Shown one piece after another: positions 8,482-17,165 of a stretch of 64,000 nucleotides of DNA. This DNA is from Marinospirillum sp031581385 (lineage in GTDB: Bacteria > Pseudomonadota > Gammaproteobacteria > Pseudomonadales > Halomonadaceae), in the NCBI RefSeq assembly GCF_044810985.1, contig NZ_CP085242.1:2914001-2978000 (forward strand), in the 5' to 3' direction. The notes beneath the pieces were generated by a model. It worked only from the letters and a program-made list of their open reading frames with translations. It ran no database searches and was not told the DNA's origin. Position 1 is the first letter of the stretch; each line of letters begins with the position of its first letter. The position numbers were made by a program, and so were the translations under genes.

Positions 8482-9000
8482 ATGTCATTTGTTACCTGGT
8501 TGAAGGGTCACTATGACGAGAAGGGGCCAGCCCGCTGGCTGGCCTTTCTCCTGGAGCTTTTGGCTGTGGTGATGCTGATGGCTCTGATGTTGCTGACCTG
8601 TGTGGATGTGACAGGCCGCTACCTGTTTAACAATCCGGTCCCCGGCGCGATTGAACTAACCCGATCCGGGTTGGCGATCATGGTTTTTGCGGCCATGCCG
8701 GTGGTCACCTGGCGAGGCGGTCATGTGGTCGTGGATTTGCTGGATCGTTTTCTTCCCTCAGGTCTGCTCAAAGGGTTGTCCCTTCTGGCTGCTCTGGTGA
8801 TTTCCGTTGCTTTCTACTTCCTGGGTTCACGTATTTATGAGCTGGGAGAGCGTTCCATTATGCGTGGCGAAACCACCGAATTTCTGGGGATTCCAAGCGG
8901 ATACATAGTTCTTTATATCGCTGTGATGAGCTGGATAACGGCCTTGGGCATGCTAACTTACGGTATTTACCGGATTTTCTTTCAAGACCAAGCCAAATAA
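8482..9000 (+). CDS. TRAP transporter small permease (DctQ family)
   Basis: A 172-residue membrane protein with four hydrophobic segments, matching the DctQ family. Features include DVTGRYLFNNPVPGAIEL after the first helix and TWRGGHVVVD, which are typical of small TRAP subunits. It partners the large permease (9022-10350) in the inner membrane and the binding protein (7426-8472). It starts 9 bases after the dctP stop, with AGGAG upstream, so the three genes form one operon. Confidence 0.88.
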   Translation: MSFVTWLKGHYDEKGPARWLAFLLELLAVVMLMALMLLTCVDVTGRYLFNNPVPGAIELTRSGLAIMVFAAMPVVTWRGGHVVVDLLDRFLPSGLLKGLSLLAALVISVAFYFLGSRIYELGERSIMRGETTEFLGIPSGYIVLYIAVMSWITALGMLTYGIYRIFFQDQAK

Positions 9001-9021
9001 TTCCCTGAACGAGTCCTTGTT

Positions 9022-10350
9022 ATGTCCATTCTTCTCATCGGCTTTGCCGTTCTTCTTTTCCTGATCATTGTGGTAAGGATGCCCATTGCCTTTGCCATGG
9101 GGCTGGTTGGCTTTTTCGGCTTTGCAGCCACCATGGGGCTGAGCTGGGACAACTGGGATACCTATCGTTGGACAGGCGTGCTTTCCATGGCTTCCAACCG
9201 GGTGATTGGTACCGTTCAGAACTACAGCCTGTCGGTGATTCCCCTGTTTATCCTCATGGGCAACCTGGTGATGCGTTCCGGTTTGTCCCACGAGCTTTAT
9301 CAGGCCTCCAATGCCTTTTTGGGCCATCGTAAAGGCGGGCTGGCCATGGCTACCGTGGTTGCCTGTGGCGGCTTCTCTGCAATCAGTGGCTCCAGTTTGG
9401 CCACTTCGGCGACTATGTCGCGGGTGGCCATGCCCTCCATGCGCAAGTATGGCTACAGTGACTCCCTGGCTGCTGCCACCATTGCCGCAGGCGGTTCTCT
9501 GGGTATCCTGATTCCTCCCAGCGTGATTCTGGTTATTTATGGTCTGCTGACGGAAACCAGTATCCGCGAACTCTTTGCAGCCGGTTTTTTACCCGGTCTT
9601 CTGGGGGTACTGCTTTATCTGGGTGCGGTGCGCTATGTTGTCTGGCGCAATCCAGCTGCCGGTCCGGCCGGGGAAAAAACCGCCTGGCCGGATCGAATCA
9701 AGGCACTCAGAGGCGTACTGGGCGTGCTGGGGCTTTTTGTTCTGGTCATGGGTGGGATTTATCTGGGGGTTTTCACGCCTACCGAAGCCGCTGGTATCGG
9801 TGCCGGGGGTGCCTTTGTGATTGCCCTGCTGCGCAAATCCCTGACCTGGAGCAGCCTGTTTGATACTTTTTCGGATACGGCACGCACTTCAATCATGCTC
9901 TTTACTGTGGTCATCGGGGCACTGATTTTTTCCGACTTTGTGAATCGGGCCGGTCTGCCGGATTATCTGCTGAGTTTGGTCACTTCCCTGGATGTGGCAC
10001 CTATAGTGGTCATTCTTGCGATCATGGGCATTTACCTGCTTCTGGGCATGGTGTTTGAAAGCCTGTCCATGATGCTTCTGACCATTCCGATTTTTTATCC
10101 GGTGGTGGCCAGTCTGGGTTTTGATCTGGTCTGGTTCGGTATTGTGGTGGTGATTGCCATAGAAATCAGCTTGATTACTCCACCCGTGGGTATGAATGTG
10201 TTTGTACTCAGTGCGGTGATCCGGGATATCAAAACGGGAACCATCTTCAAGGGGGTGACCCCCTTCTGGTTTGCCGACATTATCCGTTTGCTGTTAGTGC
10301 TTTTTATTGCCCAGATTGCCCTCTTTTTGCCTGAGCTTTTGTATCACTGA
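9022..10350 (+). CDS. TRAP transporter large permease (DctM family)
   Basis: A 442-residue polytopic protein of the DctM family. Recognisable stretches are RMPIAFAMGLVG, PLFILMGNL, CGGFSAISGSS, GGSLGILIPPSV and the later TPPVGMNVFV. It is the Na+-coupled transport subunit that works with DctQ and the periplasmic protein encoded just upstream. It completes the TRAP system. A weak inverted repeat (CAAATC 353-358 and GATTTG 367-372 of the 10-kb block) follows the stop, perhaps a processing hairpin before the Usp gene. Confidence 0.9.
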   Translation: MSILLIGFAVLLFLIIVVRMPIAFAMGLVGFFGFAATMGLSWDNWDTYRWTGVLSMASNRVIGTVQNYSLSVIPLFILMGNLVMRSGLSHELYQASNAFLGHRKGGLAMATVVACGGFSAISGSSLATSATMSRVAMPSMRKYGYSDSLAAATIAAGGSLGILIPPSVILVIYGLLTETSIRELFAAGFLPGLLGVLLYLGAVRYVVWRNPAAGPAGEKTAWPDRIKALRGVLGVLGLFVLVMGGIYLGVFTPTEAAGIGAGGAFVIALLRKSLTWSSLFDTFSDTARTSIMLFTVVIGALIFSDFVNRAGLPDYLLSLVTSLDVAPIVVILAIMGIYLLLGMVFESLSMMLLTIPIFYPVVASLGFDLVWFGIVVVIAIEISLITPPVGMNVFVLSAVIRDIKTGTIFKGVTPFWFADIIRLLLVLFIAQIALFLPELLYH

Positions 10351-10411
10351 TGCAAATCAGCAAAGAGATTTGATTATTGAATGCCCATGAACCAGGGGCC
10401 GGAGGGATTAA

Positions 10412-10900
10412 ATGCTGTCGGATTTCAGAAAAATACTTTATGTGTCGGACCTGGAGGCCGGTTCACGCCCTGCCTTTCGGGCCGCAGTCAGTCTTTGCAA
10501 TCACTATGAATCCAGAATCACCTACCTGCATGTGATTGAGTCCGTCTCGGCCACGGCACGCAGTGTGCTCAGTAACATGATGGAAAAACAGGATGTTGAG
10601 GGTTTTCTGGAAGAGGGAATCGGCAAGCTGAAAACCAAGGTGCAGGGACGCCTGCAAAGATTCTGTGAGCAGGAGCTGGAAGAGGATGACAAGCTGGATA
10701 CCGAGCAGGTGAGTGTTCAGGTTGAGGAGGGCACTCCCTGGAAAGTGATTCTCAGGGTGGCGGATGAAATGGATGCTGATGTGATCGTTATGGGAACCCG
10801 TAAGCATTCAAGCCTGGGTCAGGTGTTGGTGGGATCGACTGCGGCCAAAACCCTCAGCCACTCAAAGCGCCCGGTACTGGTCGTGCCTTTGAATGACTGA
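10412..10900 (+). CDS. Universal stress protein (UspA family)
   Basis: A 162-residue single Usp domain. The N-terminal KILYVSDLEAGS strand, ITYLHVIE, and the C-terminal GTRKHSSLGQVLVGSTAAKTLSHS-type ATP-binding loop (G-2x-G-9x-G-S pattern) are visible, ending RPVLVVPL. It sits 61 bases after dctM with a strong GGAGGG ribosome site. Usp genes often trail TRAP operons (for example TeaD with the ectoine carrier TeaABC), where TeaD affects transport. A similar regulatory role here is inference. It converges with hpaR, with only 10 bases between the stops. Confidence 0.88.
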   Translation: MLSDFRKILYVSDLEAGSRPAFRAAVSLCNHYESRITYLHVIESVSATARSVLSNMMEKQDVEGFLEEGIGKLKTKVQGRLQRFCEQELEEDDKLDTEQVSVQVEEGTPWKVILRVADEMDADVIVMGTRKHSSLGQVLVGSTAAKTLSHSKRPVLVVPLND

Positions 10901-10910
10901 GCAAAAGCTC

Positions 10911-11360
10911 TCAGGATTCGCACTCGGTTTTTTTGCTTTCCGGTTTGAGCGCTGACAGCTTGTTGAGCAGTTCACTGAGTTGATCCAGATTCTCCTGGGT
11001 GAACTGCTCGGTGATTTCACGGTAACGGTCTTCCAGCAGGGGAGTGACCTGCTCAAACATGGTCTGGGCCTTGTCGGTCAGACTGATGAGCACGCGGCGC
11101 TGATCTTCTGCAGAACGGCGGCGCTGAATGTAATCCTGTTGTTCCAGGCGATTGATAATGCCGGTCAGGCTGGGGCTGAGAATGCAGCAAAGATCCGCCA
11201 GTTGCTTGGATTCCAGTTCCTGATGCTGAGCCAGGGCGCGAATAATGCGCCACTGTTGTTCAGTCAGTGAAATTTCCTGAAGAACAGGTCGAAAGAAGTT
11301 CATGGTTGCTTCGCGTGCTTTCAGTAATTTAAGCGGCAGGGATTCTTGGTATTTAAGCAT
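10911..11360 (-). CDS. hpaR: HpaR, MarR-family repressor of homoprotocatechuate catabolism
   Basis: A 149-residue winged-helix regulator. LLKAREATMNFFRPVL and LTEQQWRIIRALA match E. coli HpaR, as does CCILSPSLTGIINRLE in the recognition helix region and DQRRVLISLT in the wing. E. coli HpaR represses the meta-cleavage operon and its own gene until the aromatic substrate binds. The palindromes in the hpaD, hpaF and hpaH promoters and a larger one just upstream of this gene fit this role. It converges with the Usp gene and lies 75 bases downstream of hpaA on the same strand. Confidence 0.92.
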   Translation of the reverse strand: MLKYQESLPLKLLKAREATMNFFRPVLQEISLTEQQWRIIRALAQHQELESKQLADLCCILSPSLTGIINRLEQQDYIQRRRSAEDQRRVLISLTDKAQTMFEQVTPLLEDRYREITEQFTQENLDQLSELLNKLSALKPESKKTECES

Positions 11361-11373
11361 TAGGCTCTACACT

Positions 11374-11393
11374 AATTAATGGATGCATTAATT
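11374..11393. promoter_or_regulatory. 20-bp near-perfect palindrome upstream of hpaR
   Basis: AATTAATGGATGCATTAATT has arms AATTAATG and CATTAATT with one symmetric mismatched pair in the centre. It lies 14-33 bases before the hpaR start codon. It is AT-rich and dyadic like MarR-family operators, so autorepression by HpaR is plausible, but its spacing differs from the 12-bp palindromes at the other hpa promoters. Confidence 0.5.
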
Positions 11394-11435
11394 TTATCGA
11401 CTCTGAGTAAATTGATAAAGGTTTAATAATAAAAA

Positions 11436-12341
11436 TCAGCGCTGTTGTTGCCGGAATTGCTGGGTGGTTATTCCGGTATGGCGTTTAAAAAAGCGGGAAA
11501 AATAGGCCGGATCACTAAAACCCAACTGATAGCAGATATCACTGCTGGCCAGGTTGCTGAAAGTGAGTAAGCGTTTGGCTTCCTGTACCAGGTGATCATG
11601 AATGATCTTTTTCGGGGAGCGGTTGGCAATGCGCCGGCAGATCTGGTGGAGGCGGCTTTCTGAAAGCCCCAGAATGCGGGTGTAATAAGCCAGTGGCCAG
11701 TGCTCCCGGTAGTGTTCCTGAATCAGGCTGGAGAACTGCCGGAATGACTGAAGACCATCATTGTTCACTGTGGTGCTGGCGGCTTCCTTGGCCGTCAAGC
11801 GGCTGATCTGTATCAGCAGCAGGCGCACCAGGGTTTGCAGGGCTAAGTCCTTGGCAGGTTCGTCCCGATTCCATTCGCTGCGAAGGTTTTCCAGAGTCTG
11901 TACCAGGGTGCGCCAGTGCACACCTTCTTCCTCATTAAGGTCGTGAAAGGCAATACACATTTCCTGATTGAGCTCCTGCTCCAGATCCTGTTGGAGTCCC
12001 TCTTTAAGAAGCTGCCAGAGCAATGACTGGTGCAGGGTCAGGACATGACCACAGGCATCCTGACTGGTTAAAAAGGAATGCGGAACGGAAGGAGGCGTGA
12101 GCACCAGAGCCGGGCCCTGAGCCTGATAAATCTTGTCATCAATATGAAAGTGCAACTCACCCCGATCAATATAGTGGATCTGCAGGTACTGGGCATGGCG
12201 GTGAACCGGCATGTCGCGGCCAAAGAAAACGGCAAGATTTTCCAGAACATCATAATGTATCGGCGCATCAATATAACGCCGATCATAATCCTGTCCAAGA
12301 ATGATATTGGGTATCCATTCGCTGTGGTTGCTGTCATGCAT
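11436..12341 (-). CDS. hpaA: HpaA, AraC-family activator of 4-hydroxyphenylacetate hydroxylase genes
   Basis: A 301-residue regulator with an N-terminal cupin sensor (FFGRDMPVHRHAQYLQIHY, LTPPSVPHSF) and a C-terminal AraC/XylS double helix-turn-helix. The second HTH is marked by SSDICYQLGFSDPAYFSRFFKRHTG. The N-terminal half, including GQDYDRRYIDAPIHYD, matches E. coli HpaA, which activates the hydroxylase operon with 4-hydroxyphenylacetate. Its target here is probably the C2-type hydroxylase at the left edge. It is the last gene of the hpaH-I-G1-G2-E run, 57 bases after hpaE. Confidence 0.92.
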   Translation of the reverse strand: MHDSNHSEWIPNIILGQDYDRRYIDAPIHYDVLENLAVFFGRDMPVHRHAQYLQIHYIDRGELHFHIDDKIYQAQGPALVLTPPSVPHSFLTSQDACGHVLTLHQSLLWQLLKEGLQQDLEQELNQEMCIAFHDLNEEEGVHWRTLVQTLENLRSEWNRDEPAKDLALQTLVRLLLIQISRLTAKEAASTTVNNDGLQSFRQFSSLIQEHYREHWPLAYYTRILGLSESRLHQICRRIANRSPKKIIHDHLVQEAKRLLTFSNLASSDICYQLGFSDPAYFSRFFKRHTGITTQQFRQQQR

Positions 12342-12398
12342 AAGATGACTATAGCAGAAGGCGGGTACCAGCAGGCACCCACCTTCTAAAGGCCTGGA

Positions 12399-13934
12399 TC
12401 AGCCTTTGCCGATCTGGGGCACCCGATGGGTTCCGTGAGCGATGCAGACGTTTTTGGTTTCCATGTAGAAATCAAAACTCCAGTCACCACCGTCACGACC
12501 TATACCGGACATCTTGATGCCGCCGAAAGGTGCAGGCAGGTTGCGGTTGTTTTCGGAATTCACCCACAACATACCGGCTTCAACCTTCTGGGCCATACGC
12601 ATGGCACGGCCGGTGTTTTCCGTCCAGATGTAGCCGGACAGACCATAGTCGGTGTCATTGGCCATCTGGATGGCCTCTTCTTCGGTCTCGAAACTGATTG
12701 CGGTCAGCACCGGGCCAAAGATTTCTTCCTGGGCAATGCGCATCTTATTATTGGCCTGGGTGAACAGGGTGGGTTCAACATAGTTGCCCGCCGGGTCCAG
12801 CCCGCCATCAGCTTCAGTGATACGCTTGCCGCCCACGGCCACCTGGGCACCGTCATCCTTAACTATGTCAAAGTAGCTGAGCACCTTGTTGAAATGCTCG
12901 GTGGCCACCAGAGGCCCGACTTCGCTGTTGGGGTCCAGAGGGTGACCGACTTTCAGATTCTTGACGCGTTGTTCCAGGGCAGCCATGAAGCGGTCACGAA
13001 TGCCGCTTTGAATCAGCAGACGGCTGGAAGAAGTGCAGCGCTGACCATTCAGGCTGTAGATCATGAAGACCACCGCATCCAGGGCACGCTCAAAGTCGGC
13101 ATCATCAAATACAATGACCGGGTTTTTGCCGCCCAGCTCAAAGTGCATGCGCTTGAGGGTATCGGCACCCTGACGCATGATGTGCGAGCCGGTGGCTGAT
13201 TCACCCACCAGGGCTACAGCCTTGATGGCCGGGTGTTCAGTCAGGCGCTTGCCGACATCTTCACCAAAACCATTGACCATATTCCACACGCCCTTGGGCA
13301 GAACCTCATCGGCAATTTCCGCCAGAATCTGGGCGCTTAAAGGGGTCAGTTCCGCGGGTTTGTGAACCACGGTGCAGCCTGCGGCCAGAGCGGGGGCAAT
13401 CTTCCAGGTGGAAAGCATGAAGGGGGTGTTCCAGGGAGTGATGATGCCCACCGGGCCAATTGCTTTGCGTACCGTGAAGTTGGTGTGCTCGGGCTGCTGG
13501 GTGGCCTGACCGTCCTGGGCTTCAGGTGCCTTATCGGCAAAGAAGCGGAAGTTGGCGGCACCGCGCTCGGCAGCTTTTTTCATATAGCGCACAGCCTGAC
13601 CACAATCCATGGACTCGACCAGAGCAATTTCATCCGCACGCTCCACCACCCGGTCGGCAAACTTGTTGAGCAGGCGTTTGCGCTCGGAACCCGGCATGGT
13701 TGCCCAGGCTTCAAAGGCTTCTTCGGCGGCTTCACAGGCGGCATCAACATCCTTGATGGAACCCGCCATGACCTTGCCAATCGAGGTGTTGTCCGTCGGG
13801 GTCAGGTTGTCGTATTCACGGCCACCTGTGCCCAGAGTGAATTCACCCTTGATGTAGTGACCGGTGGTGTTGTTCTTGAAGCGCTCCAGATATTGCTGGG
13901 CGCGGGCGAGGTTGCTTGCCAGGGTATCGCTCAT
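12399..13934 (-). CDS. hpaE: 5-carboxymethyl-2-hydroxymuconate semialdehyde dehydrogenase
   Basis: A 511-residue ALDH that oxidises the ring-cleavage aldehyde to the dicarboxylate using NAD+. Seen are ITPWNTPFMLSTWKIAPAL, HKPAELTPLSA, FELGGKNPVIV with the general base, LNGQRCTSSSR with the catalytic Cys, and EEIFGPVLT. Sequence and length agree with the HpaE family. AGGAG lies about 8 bases before the ATG. It lies in the hpaH-to-hpaA minus-strand operon, 35 bases after hpaG2. Confidence 0.94.
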   Translation of the reverse strand: MSDTLASNLARAQQYLERFKNNTTGHYIKGEFTLGTGGREYDNLTPTDNTSIGKVMAGSIKDVDAACEAAEEAFEAWATMPGSERKRLLNKFADRVVERADEIALVESMDCGQAVRYMKKAAERGAANFRFFADKAPEAQDGQATQQPEHTNFTVRKAIGPVGIITPWNTPFMLSTWKIAPALAAGCTVVHKPAELTPLSAQILAEIADEVLPKGVWNMVNGFGEDVGKRLTEHPAIKAVALVGESATGSHIMRQGADTLKRMHFELGGKNPVIVFDDADFERALDAVVFMIYSLNGQRCTSSSRLLIQSGIRDRFMAALEQRVKNLKVGHPLDPNSEVGPLVATEHFNKVLSYFDIVKDDGAQVAVGGKRITEADGGLDPAGNYVEPTLFTQANNKMRIAQEEIFGPVLTAISFETEEEAIQMANDTDYGLSGYIWTENTGRAMRMAQKVEAGMLWVNSENNRNLPAPFGGIKMSGIGRDGGDWSFDFYMETKNVCIAHGTHRVPQIGKG

Positions 13935-13969
13935 GTCTTTATCTCCTGAAAATCAGTGGGGTCGCAGTA

Positions 13970-14752
13970 TCAATAGTTGTCGCCGTAATAGTCTTTCTCG
14001 GAGACGATGCGGGTTTCCAGAGAACCAATAGCTTCCAGGGTGCAAACCACGGTGTCGCCGGGTTGCATATCCGCTACGCCATGCGGAGTTCCTGTGGCGA
14101 TCATGTCGCCGGGGTTCAGGGTCATGATCTTGCTCAGATACTCAATCAGGAAAGGCACATCAAAAATCATGTCCTGGGTGGAGCCATCCTGGGTGATCTT
14201 GCCGTTGACCTCGGTGGTCAGGCGCAGCTTGTTGGCATTGGGCACATCAGCGGTGTTCACGATCCAGGGCCCCATAGGCAACAGGGAATCACGGCTTTTC
14301 ACCCGCAGGTTGGGGCGGTAGTAGTTTTCCAGATAATCACGGATGGCAAAGTCATTGCAGACGGTGTAACCGGCGACATAATCCAGCGCCTCTTCACGCT
14401 TGATGTTCTTGCCCTGCTTGCCAATCACCGCCACCAGTTCACACTCGTAGTGCTGGTAGTCGATGTTATCCGGGCGGTAGCTGACCTGCTTGTGACCGGT
14501 CAGGGTATTGGCATGCTTGATGAAAACCAGGGGTTCCTTGGGTGGCTCAAAAGCCAGTTCGGTTGCATGATCCGCATAGTTCAGGCCCAGCGCAAAAATG
14601 GTGCCTGGGTTTTTCACCGGAGGCAGCCAGGTGATCCGGTCGGAATTCAGGTCTACATCCAGGGTTTCGCCTTCAGAAGTGGTGATGCGATCCTGGGCAT
14701 CAATATCAATATCCCGCTCACGCCCATCCAGAATAATACGTGCATGTCTCAT
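13970..14752 (-). CDS. hpaG2: HpaG2: 2-hydroxyhepta-2,4-diene-1,7-dioate isomerase subunit/domain
   Basis: A fumarylacetoacetate-hydrolase-fold protein of 260 residues equal to the C-terminal half of E. coli HpaG. Shared stretches are FALGLNYADHA, EPLVFIKHANTLTG, metal-site YECELVAVIGKQ, VAGYTVCNDFAIRDYLENYY and NPGDMIATGTPHG. It acts with HpaG1 (14756-15424), only three bases upstream. The split arrangement, as in several Pseudomonas, replaces the single fused gene of enteric bacteria. Confidence 0.92.
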   Translation of the reverse strand: MRHARIILDGRERDIDIDAQDRITTSEGETLDVDLNSDRITWLPPVKNPGTIFALGLNYADHATELAFEPPKEPLVFIKHANTLTGHKQVSYRPDNIDYQHYECELVAVIGKQGKNIKREEALDYVAGYTVCNDFAIRDYLENYYRPNLRVKSRDSLLPMGPWIVNTADVPNANKLRLTTEVNGKITQDGSTQDMIFDVPFLIEYLSKIMTLNPGDMIATGTPHGVADMQPGDTVVCTLEAIGSLETRIVSEKDYYGDNY

Positions 14753-14755
14753 GGC

Positions 14756-15424
14756 TTAAGCACCTCCCAGAGTGTTTGTCAGGGTGCCAACACCCTGGAT
14801 GCTTGCTTGAACCTGGTCACCCTGGGCGACCGGCACTCGCTCACCGGCAAAGCCCACGGCAATGATTTCGCCGGGCTGCAGGGTCATGATGTAGGAAATC
14901 GTGCTGATCAGTTCGGGAACGCTGCGCTCCATTCCGGCAAGCTGGAACTCACTTTTTTGCTGGCCGTTGACCCTGATGGTGACCGTCAGCTCATCCGAGT
15001 TGCTGATTTTTTCAGCAGGCACAATTTCAGGGCCAACCGGCGCTGTGGTGTCCAGGCACTTGCCTTTGATGTCCGGGCGATAGTAGTTCTGTTCGGGCAG
15101 TGAATAATCCGCTACGACGGTGTAGCCGCCTACATAATCCAGAGCTTCTTCCGCGGAGACACGGCAGGTTTCCTTGCCAATCACGACGCCCAGGCTGGCA
15201 CCCACCACCATTTCGGGTACCTCCTGACCGTCAAAGTCTTTTGCCCACTCGATTTCAGCATCATCAACATTCCAGGTGTTGTGCGGCTTGTAGTAGAGCA
15301 CCGGCTGGGTGGGCGGTTTCTTGTAGGGAGCTTGATTGAAAGTGTCTTCCAGAGCCGCCAGTTGCGCCTTGTCATTGAGGGCGACACAGACCAGTTTGCT
15401 CTTGACCAGAGTCTTGGTAGTCAT
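14756..15424 (-). CDS. hpaG1: HpaG1: 5-oxopent-3-ene-1,2,5-tricarboxylate decarboxylase subunit/domain
   Basis: A 222-residue FAH-fold protein matching the N-terminal half of E. coli HpaG: VALNDKAQLAAL, FNQAPYKKPPTQPVLYYKP, GASLGVVIGKET, YVGGYTVVADYSLPEQNYYRPDIK and LQPGEIIAVGF. The metal-binding E-x-E of the C-terminal half is absent at the equivalent place (GASLGVVIG), as in the E. coli N-domain. I chose ATG 15424, with an AGAGAAG site upstream, over the longer frame from 15493, which would run into hpaI. Confidence 0.9.
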   Translation of the reverse strand: MTTKTLVKSKLVCVALNDKAQLAALEDTFNQAPYKKPPTQPVLYYKPHNTWNVDDAEIEWAKDFDGQEVPEMVVGASLGVVIGKETCRVSAEEALDYVGGYTVVADYSLPEQNYYRPDIKGKCLDTTAPVGPEIVPAEKISNSDELTVTIRVNGQQKSEFQLAGMERSVPELISTISYIMTLQPGEIIAVGFAGERVPVAQGDQVQASIQGVGTLTNTLGGA

Positions 15425-15452
15425 GGTGAACTTCTCTTGGTTGTCAGCAGCC

Positions 15453-16259
15453 TTAGTAGCCTGCCTGAGGTTTTTGTTCTTCAGCAGGCGCACCTTCTTT
15501 AAAGCGTTGTGCCAGCTTGCGAGTTTCCTGGGCCAGGATCATGGTATCCACTCCGACCCCGACAAAGTTGGCACCTTCCTGGACATAGCTTTGTGCCAGG
15601 GAAGGGTCGAGACACAGCAGCCCTGCATATTTACCAGCGGCCCGGATTTTGTTCAGTCCCTGACTGATGGCTTTAACCACTGCTGGGTTGCCTGCATCCC
15701 CGATATAACCCATGGATGCAGAAAGATCAGAAGGGCCGATGAAAACCCCATCCACGCCCTCTACCTGGAGGATGGCATCCAGGTTCTCCAGGGCTCCGGC
15801 GGTTTCCACCTGCACGATCAGGCAAATTTCATCGTTGGCTTTTTTCAGATAACCCGGCACCTGGCCCCAGCGGGCAGCACGGGCCAGAGACGTGCCCAGA
15901 CCACGAATGCCCTGGGGTGGATAACGCACCGCCTTGACCAGGTGTTCAGCCTGTTCGGCGGTTTCCACCATGGGAACCAGCAGGGTTTGCACACCGATAT
16001 CCAGAAGCTGCTTGATCAGGGCGGCATTGCCTTCCACGCAGCGCACTATAGGAGCCACATCATAGGGGGCGATGGCTTGCAGATGAGCCAGGATGGTTCG
16101 CAAATCAAAAGGGGCGTGTTCGCCATCAATCAGCAGCCAGTCAAACCCGGCCACAGCAGCAATTTCAGCAGCCGAGTTGTCCGGCAGGCCCAGCCAGAGG
16201 CCATACTGGGGCTTGCCGGTCGCCAGGCCTTGTTTAAAGCGGTTTTTGGGTAGATCCAT
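15453..16259 (-). CDS. hpaI: 4-hydroxy-2-oxoheptanedioate aldolase
   Basis: A class II pyruvate aldolase of 268 residues. It cleaves 4-hydroxy-2-oxoheptane-1,7-dioate to pyruvate and succinic semialdehyde, ending the pathway. It opens MDLPKNRFKQGL and keeps YGLWLGLPD, FDWLLIDGEHAPFDLRTI, PYDVAPIVR, a GxGTSLARAARWG loop, metal-binding Glu in LIVQVETAGALEN and the Asp of GVFIGPSDLSASMG. The ATG at 16259 gives the family length. The frame open further upstream overlaps hpaH and is not real coding. Confidence 0.94.
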   Translation of the reverse strand: MDLPKNRFKQGLATGKPQYGLWLGLPDNSAAEIAAVAGFDWLLIDGEHAPFDLRTILAHLQAIAPYDVAPIVRCVEGNAALIKQLLDIGVQTLLVPMVETAEQAEHLVKAVRYPPQGIRGLGTSLARAARWGQVPGYLKKANDEICLIVQVETAGALENLDAILQVEGVDGVFIGPSDLSASMGYIGDAGNPAVVKAISQGLNKIRAAGKYAGLLCLDPSLAQSYVQEGANFVGVGVDTMILAQETRKLAQRFKEGAPAEEQKPQAGY

Positions 16260-16287
16260 GATCTTTATCTCCCGATGCTGTGGAGCT

Positions 16288-17091
16288 TTAGGCAAAGTTG
16301 AGGGTGACACCGCCCAGAGAACCAAAATCGGCATGCACAGTATCGCCAGCTTTGACCGGGACCGGGCGGGTGAAAGAGCCGGAAAGAATGATCTGGCCGG
16401 GTTCCAGGCCAATGCCGTGAGGAGCAAAACGCTTGCACACCCAACAGATGCCTTTCAGAGGGTTGCCCAGAACACCACCGGCCAGGCCGGTTTCTTCAAT
16501 CTGGCCATTCAGGTAGAGCATGGAACCGGCCCAACGCAGATCAATATCCATAGGCTTGATAGGGCGACCACCCAGAACGATCCCGGCATTGGCAGCATTA
16601 TCTGCAATGGTGTCATAAACCTTGCGGGTGTAACCGGTTTCCGGGTCGGTGCGCAGGCAGCGCGCCGCAATCAATTCCAGGGAGGGGATAACGTAATCGG
16701 TGGCATTGATGACATCAAAAATAGTGACGTCTTCACCAAAGAGGGGTTTTTTCAGTACAAAAGCCAGTTCGACTTCAATACGGGGGTCAAGAAAATCCGA
16801 GGCCTTGATGGTCGCGCCATCGTCAAACAGCATGTCATCCAGCAGCACGCCGTAGTCCGGTTCATCAATATTGGATGACATCTGCATGGCACGGGAAGTG
16901 AGGCCGATCTTGTAGCCGATGACCTTGCGACCCTCACTGACCTTGTGATCCACCCAGGCTTTCTGGATGGCATAGGCATCGGCCATTTCCATATCAGGGT
17001 TGTCCAGAGTCAGCGCGGGAATCTGCTGACGACTGACTTCAGCCTGATAGAGGCGGTCTGCTGCTTGTTGGATTTGTTCTTTTGTTAACAT
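16288..17091 (-). CDS. hpaH: 2-oxo-hept-3-ene-1,7-dioate hydratase
   Basis: A 267-residue hydratase of the MhpD/HpaH family, adding water to 2-oxohept-3-enedioate before the HpaI step. Visible are QQAADRLYQAE, IQKAWV, GYKIGLTSRAMQ, EPDYGVLLDDM, metal-binding RIEVELAFVL, and LEPGQIILSGSFTRPVPV. ATG 17091 is preferred to the longer frame from 17124 because that leaves an AGAAGG site upstream, the same as before hpaD. It is the first gene of the minus-strand hpa operon behind a promoter with the palindromic operator. Confidence 0.93.
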   Translation of the reverse strand: MLTKEQIQQAADRLYQAEVSRQQIPALTLDNPDMEMADAYAIQKAWVDHKVSEGRKVIGYKIGLTSRAMQMSSNIDEPDYGVLLDDMLFDDGATIKASDFLDPRIEVELAFVLKKPLFGEDVTIFDVINATDYVIPSLELIAARCLRTDPETGYTRKVYDTIADNAANAGIVLGGRPIKPMDIDLRWAGSMLYLNGQIEETGLAGGVLGNPLKGICWVCKRFAPHGIGLEPGQIILSGSFTRPVPVKAGDTVHADFGSLGGVTLNFA

Positions 17092-17135
17092 GCCGGGAGC
17101 ACCTTCTGGAATAGAGAATAGCAAGTGTTCCCGGT

Positions 17136-17163
17136 ATTTTAGTTAATATATTAAGTAAGTCAA
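17136..17163 (-). promoter_or_regulatory. hpaH operon promoter with perfect palindromic operator
   Basis: On the minus strand TTGACT (17163-17158), 16-bp spacer, TAAAAT (17141-17136). The spacer holds the perfect palindrome TTAATATATTAA (17143-17154). It matches the sites at 1057 and 6870. The -35 box begins just after the tex stop codon, so the hpa operon starts sharply at the tex boundary. Confidence 0.68.
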
Positions 17164-17165
17164 CA

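Noticed and set aside
13362..15103. Long plus-strand open frames opposite hpaE, hpaG2 and hpaG1
   Set aside because: They lie antisense to well-supported genes, have no recognisable protein motifs and arise from the GC-rich codon pattern.
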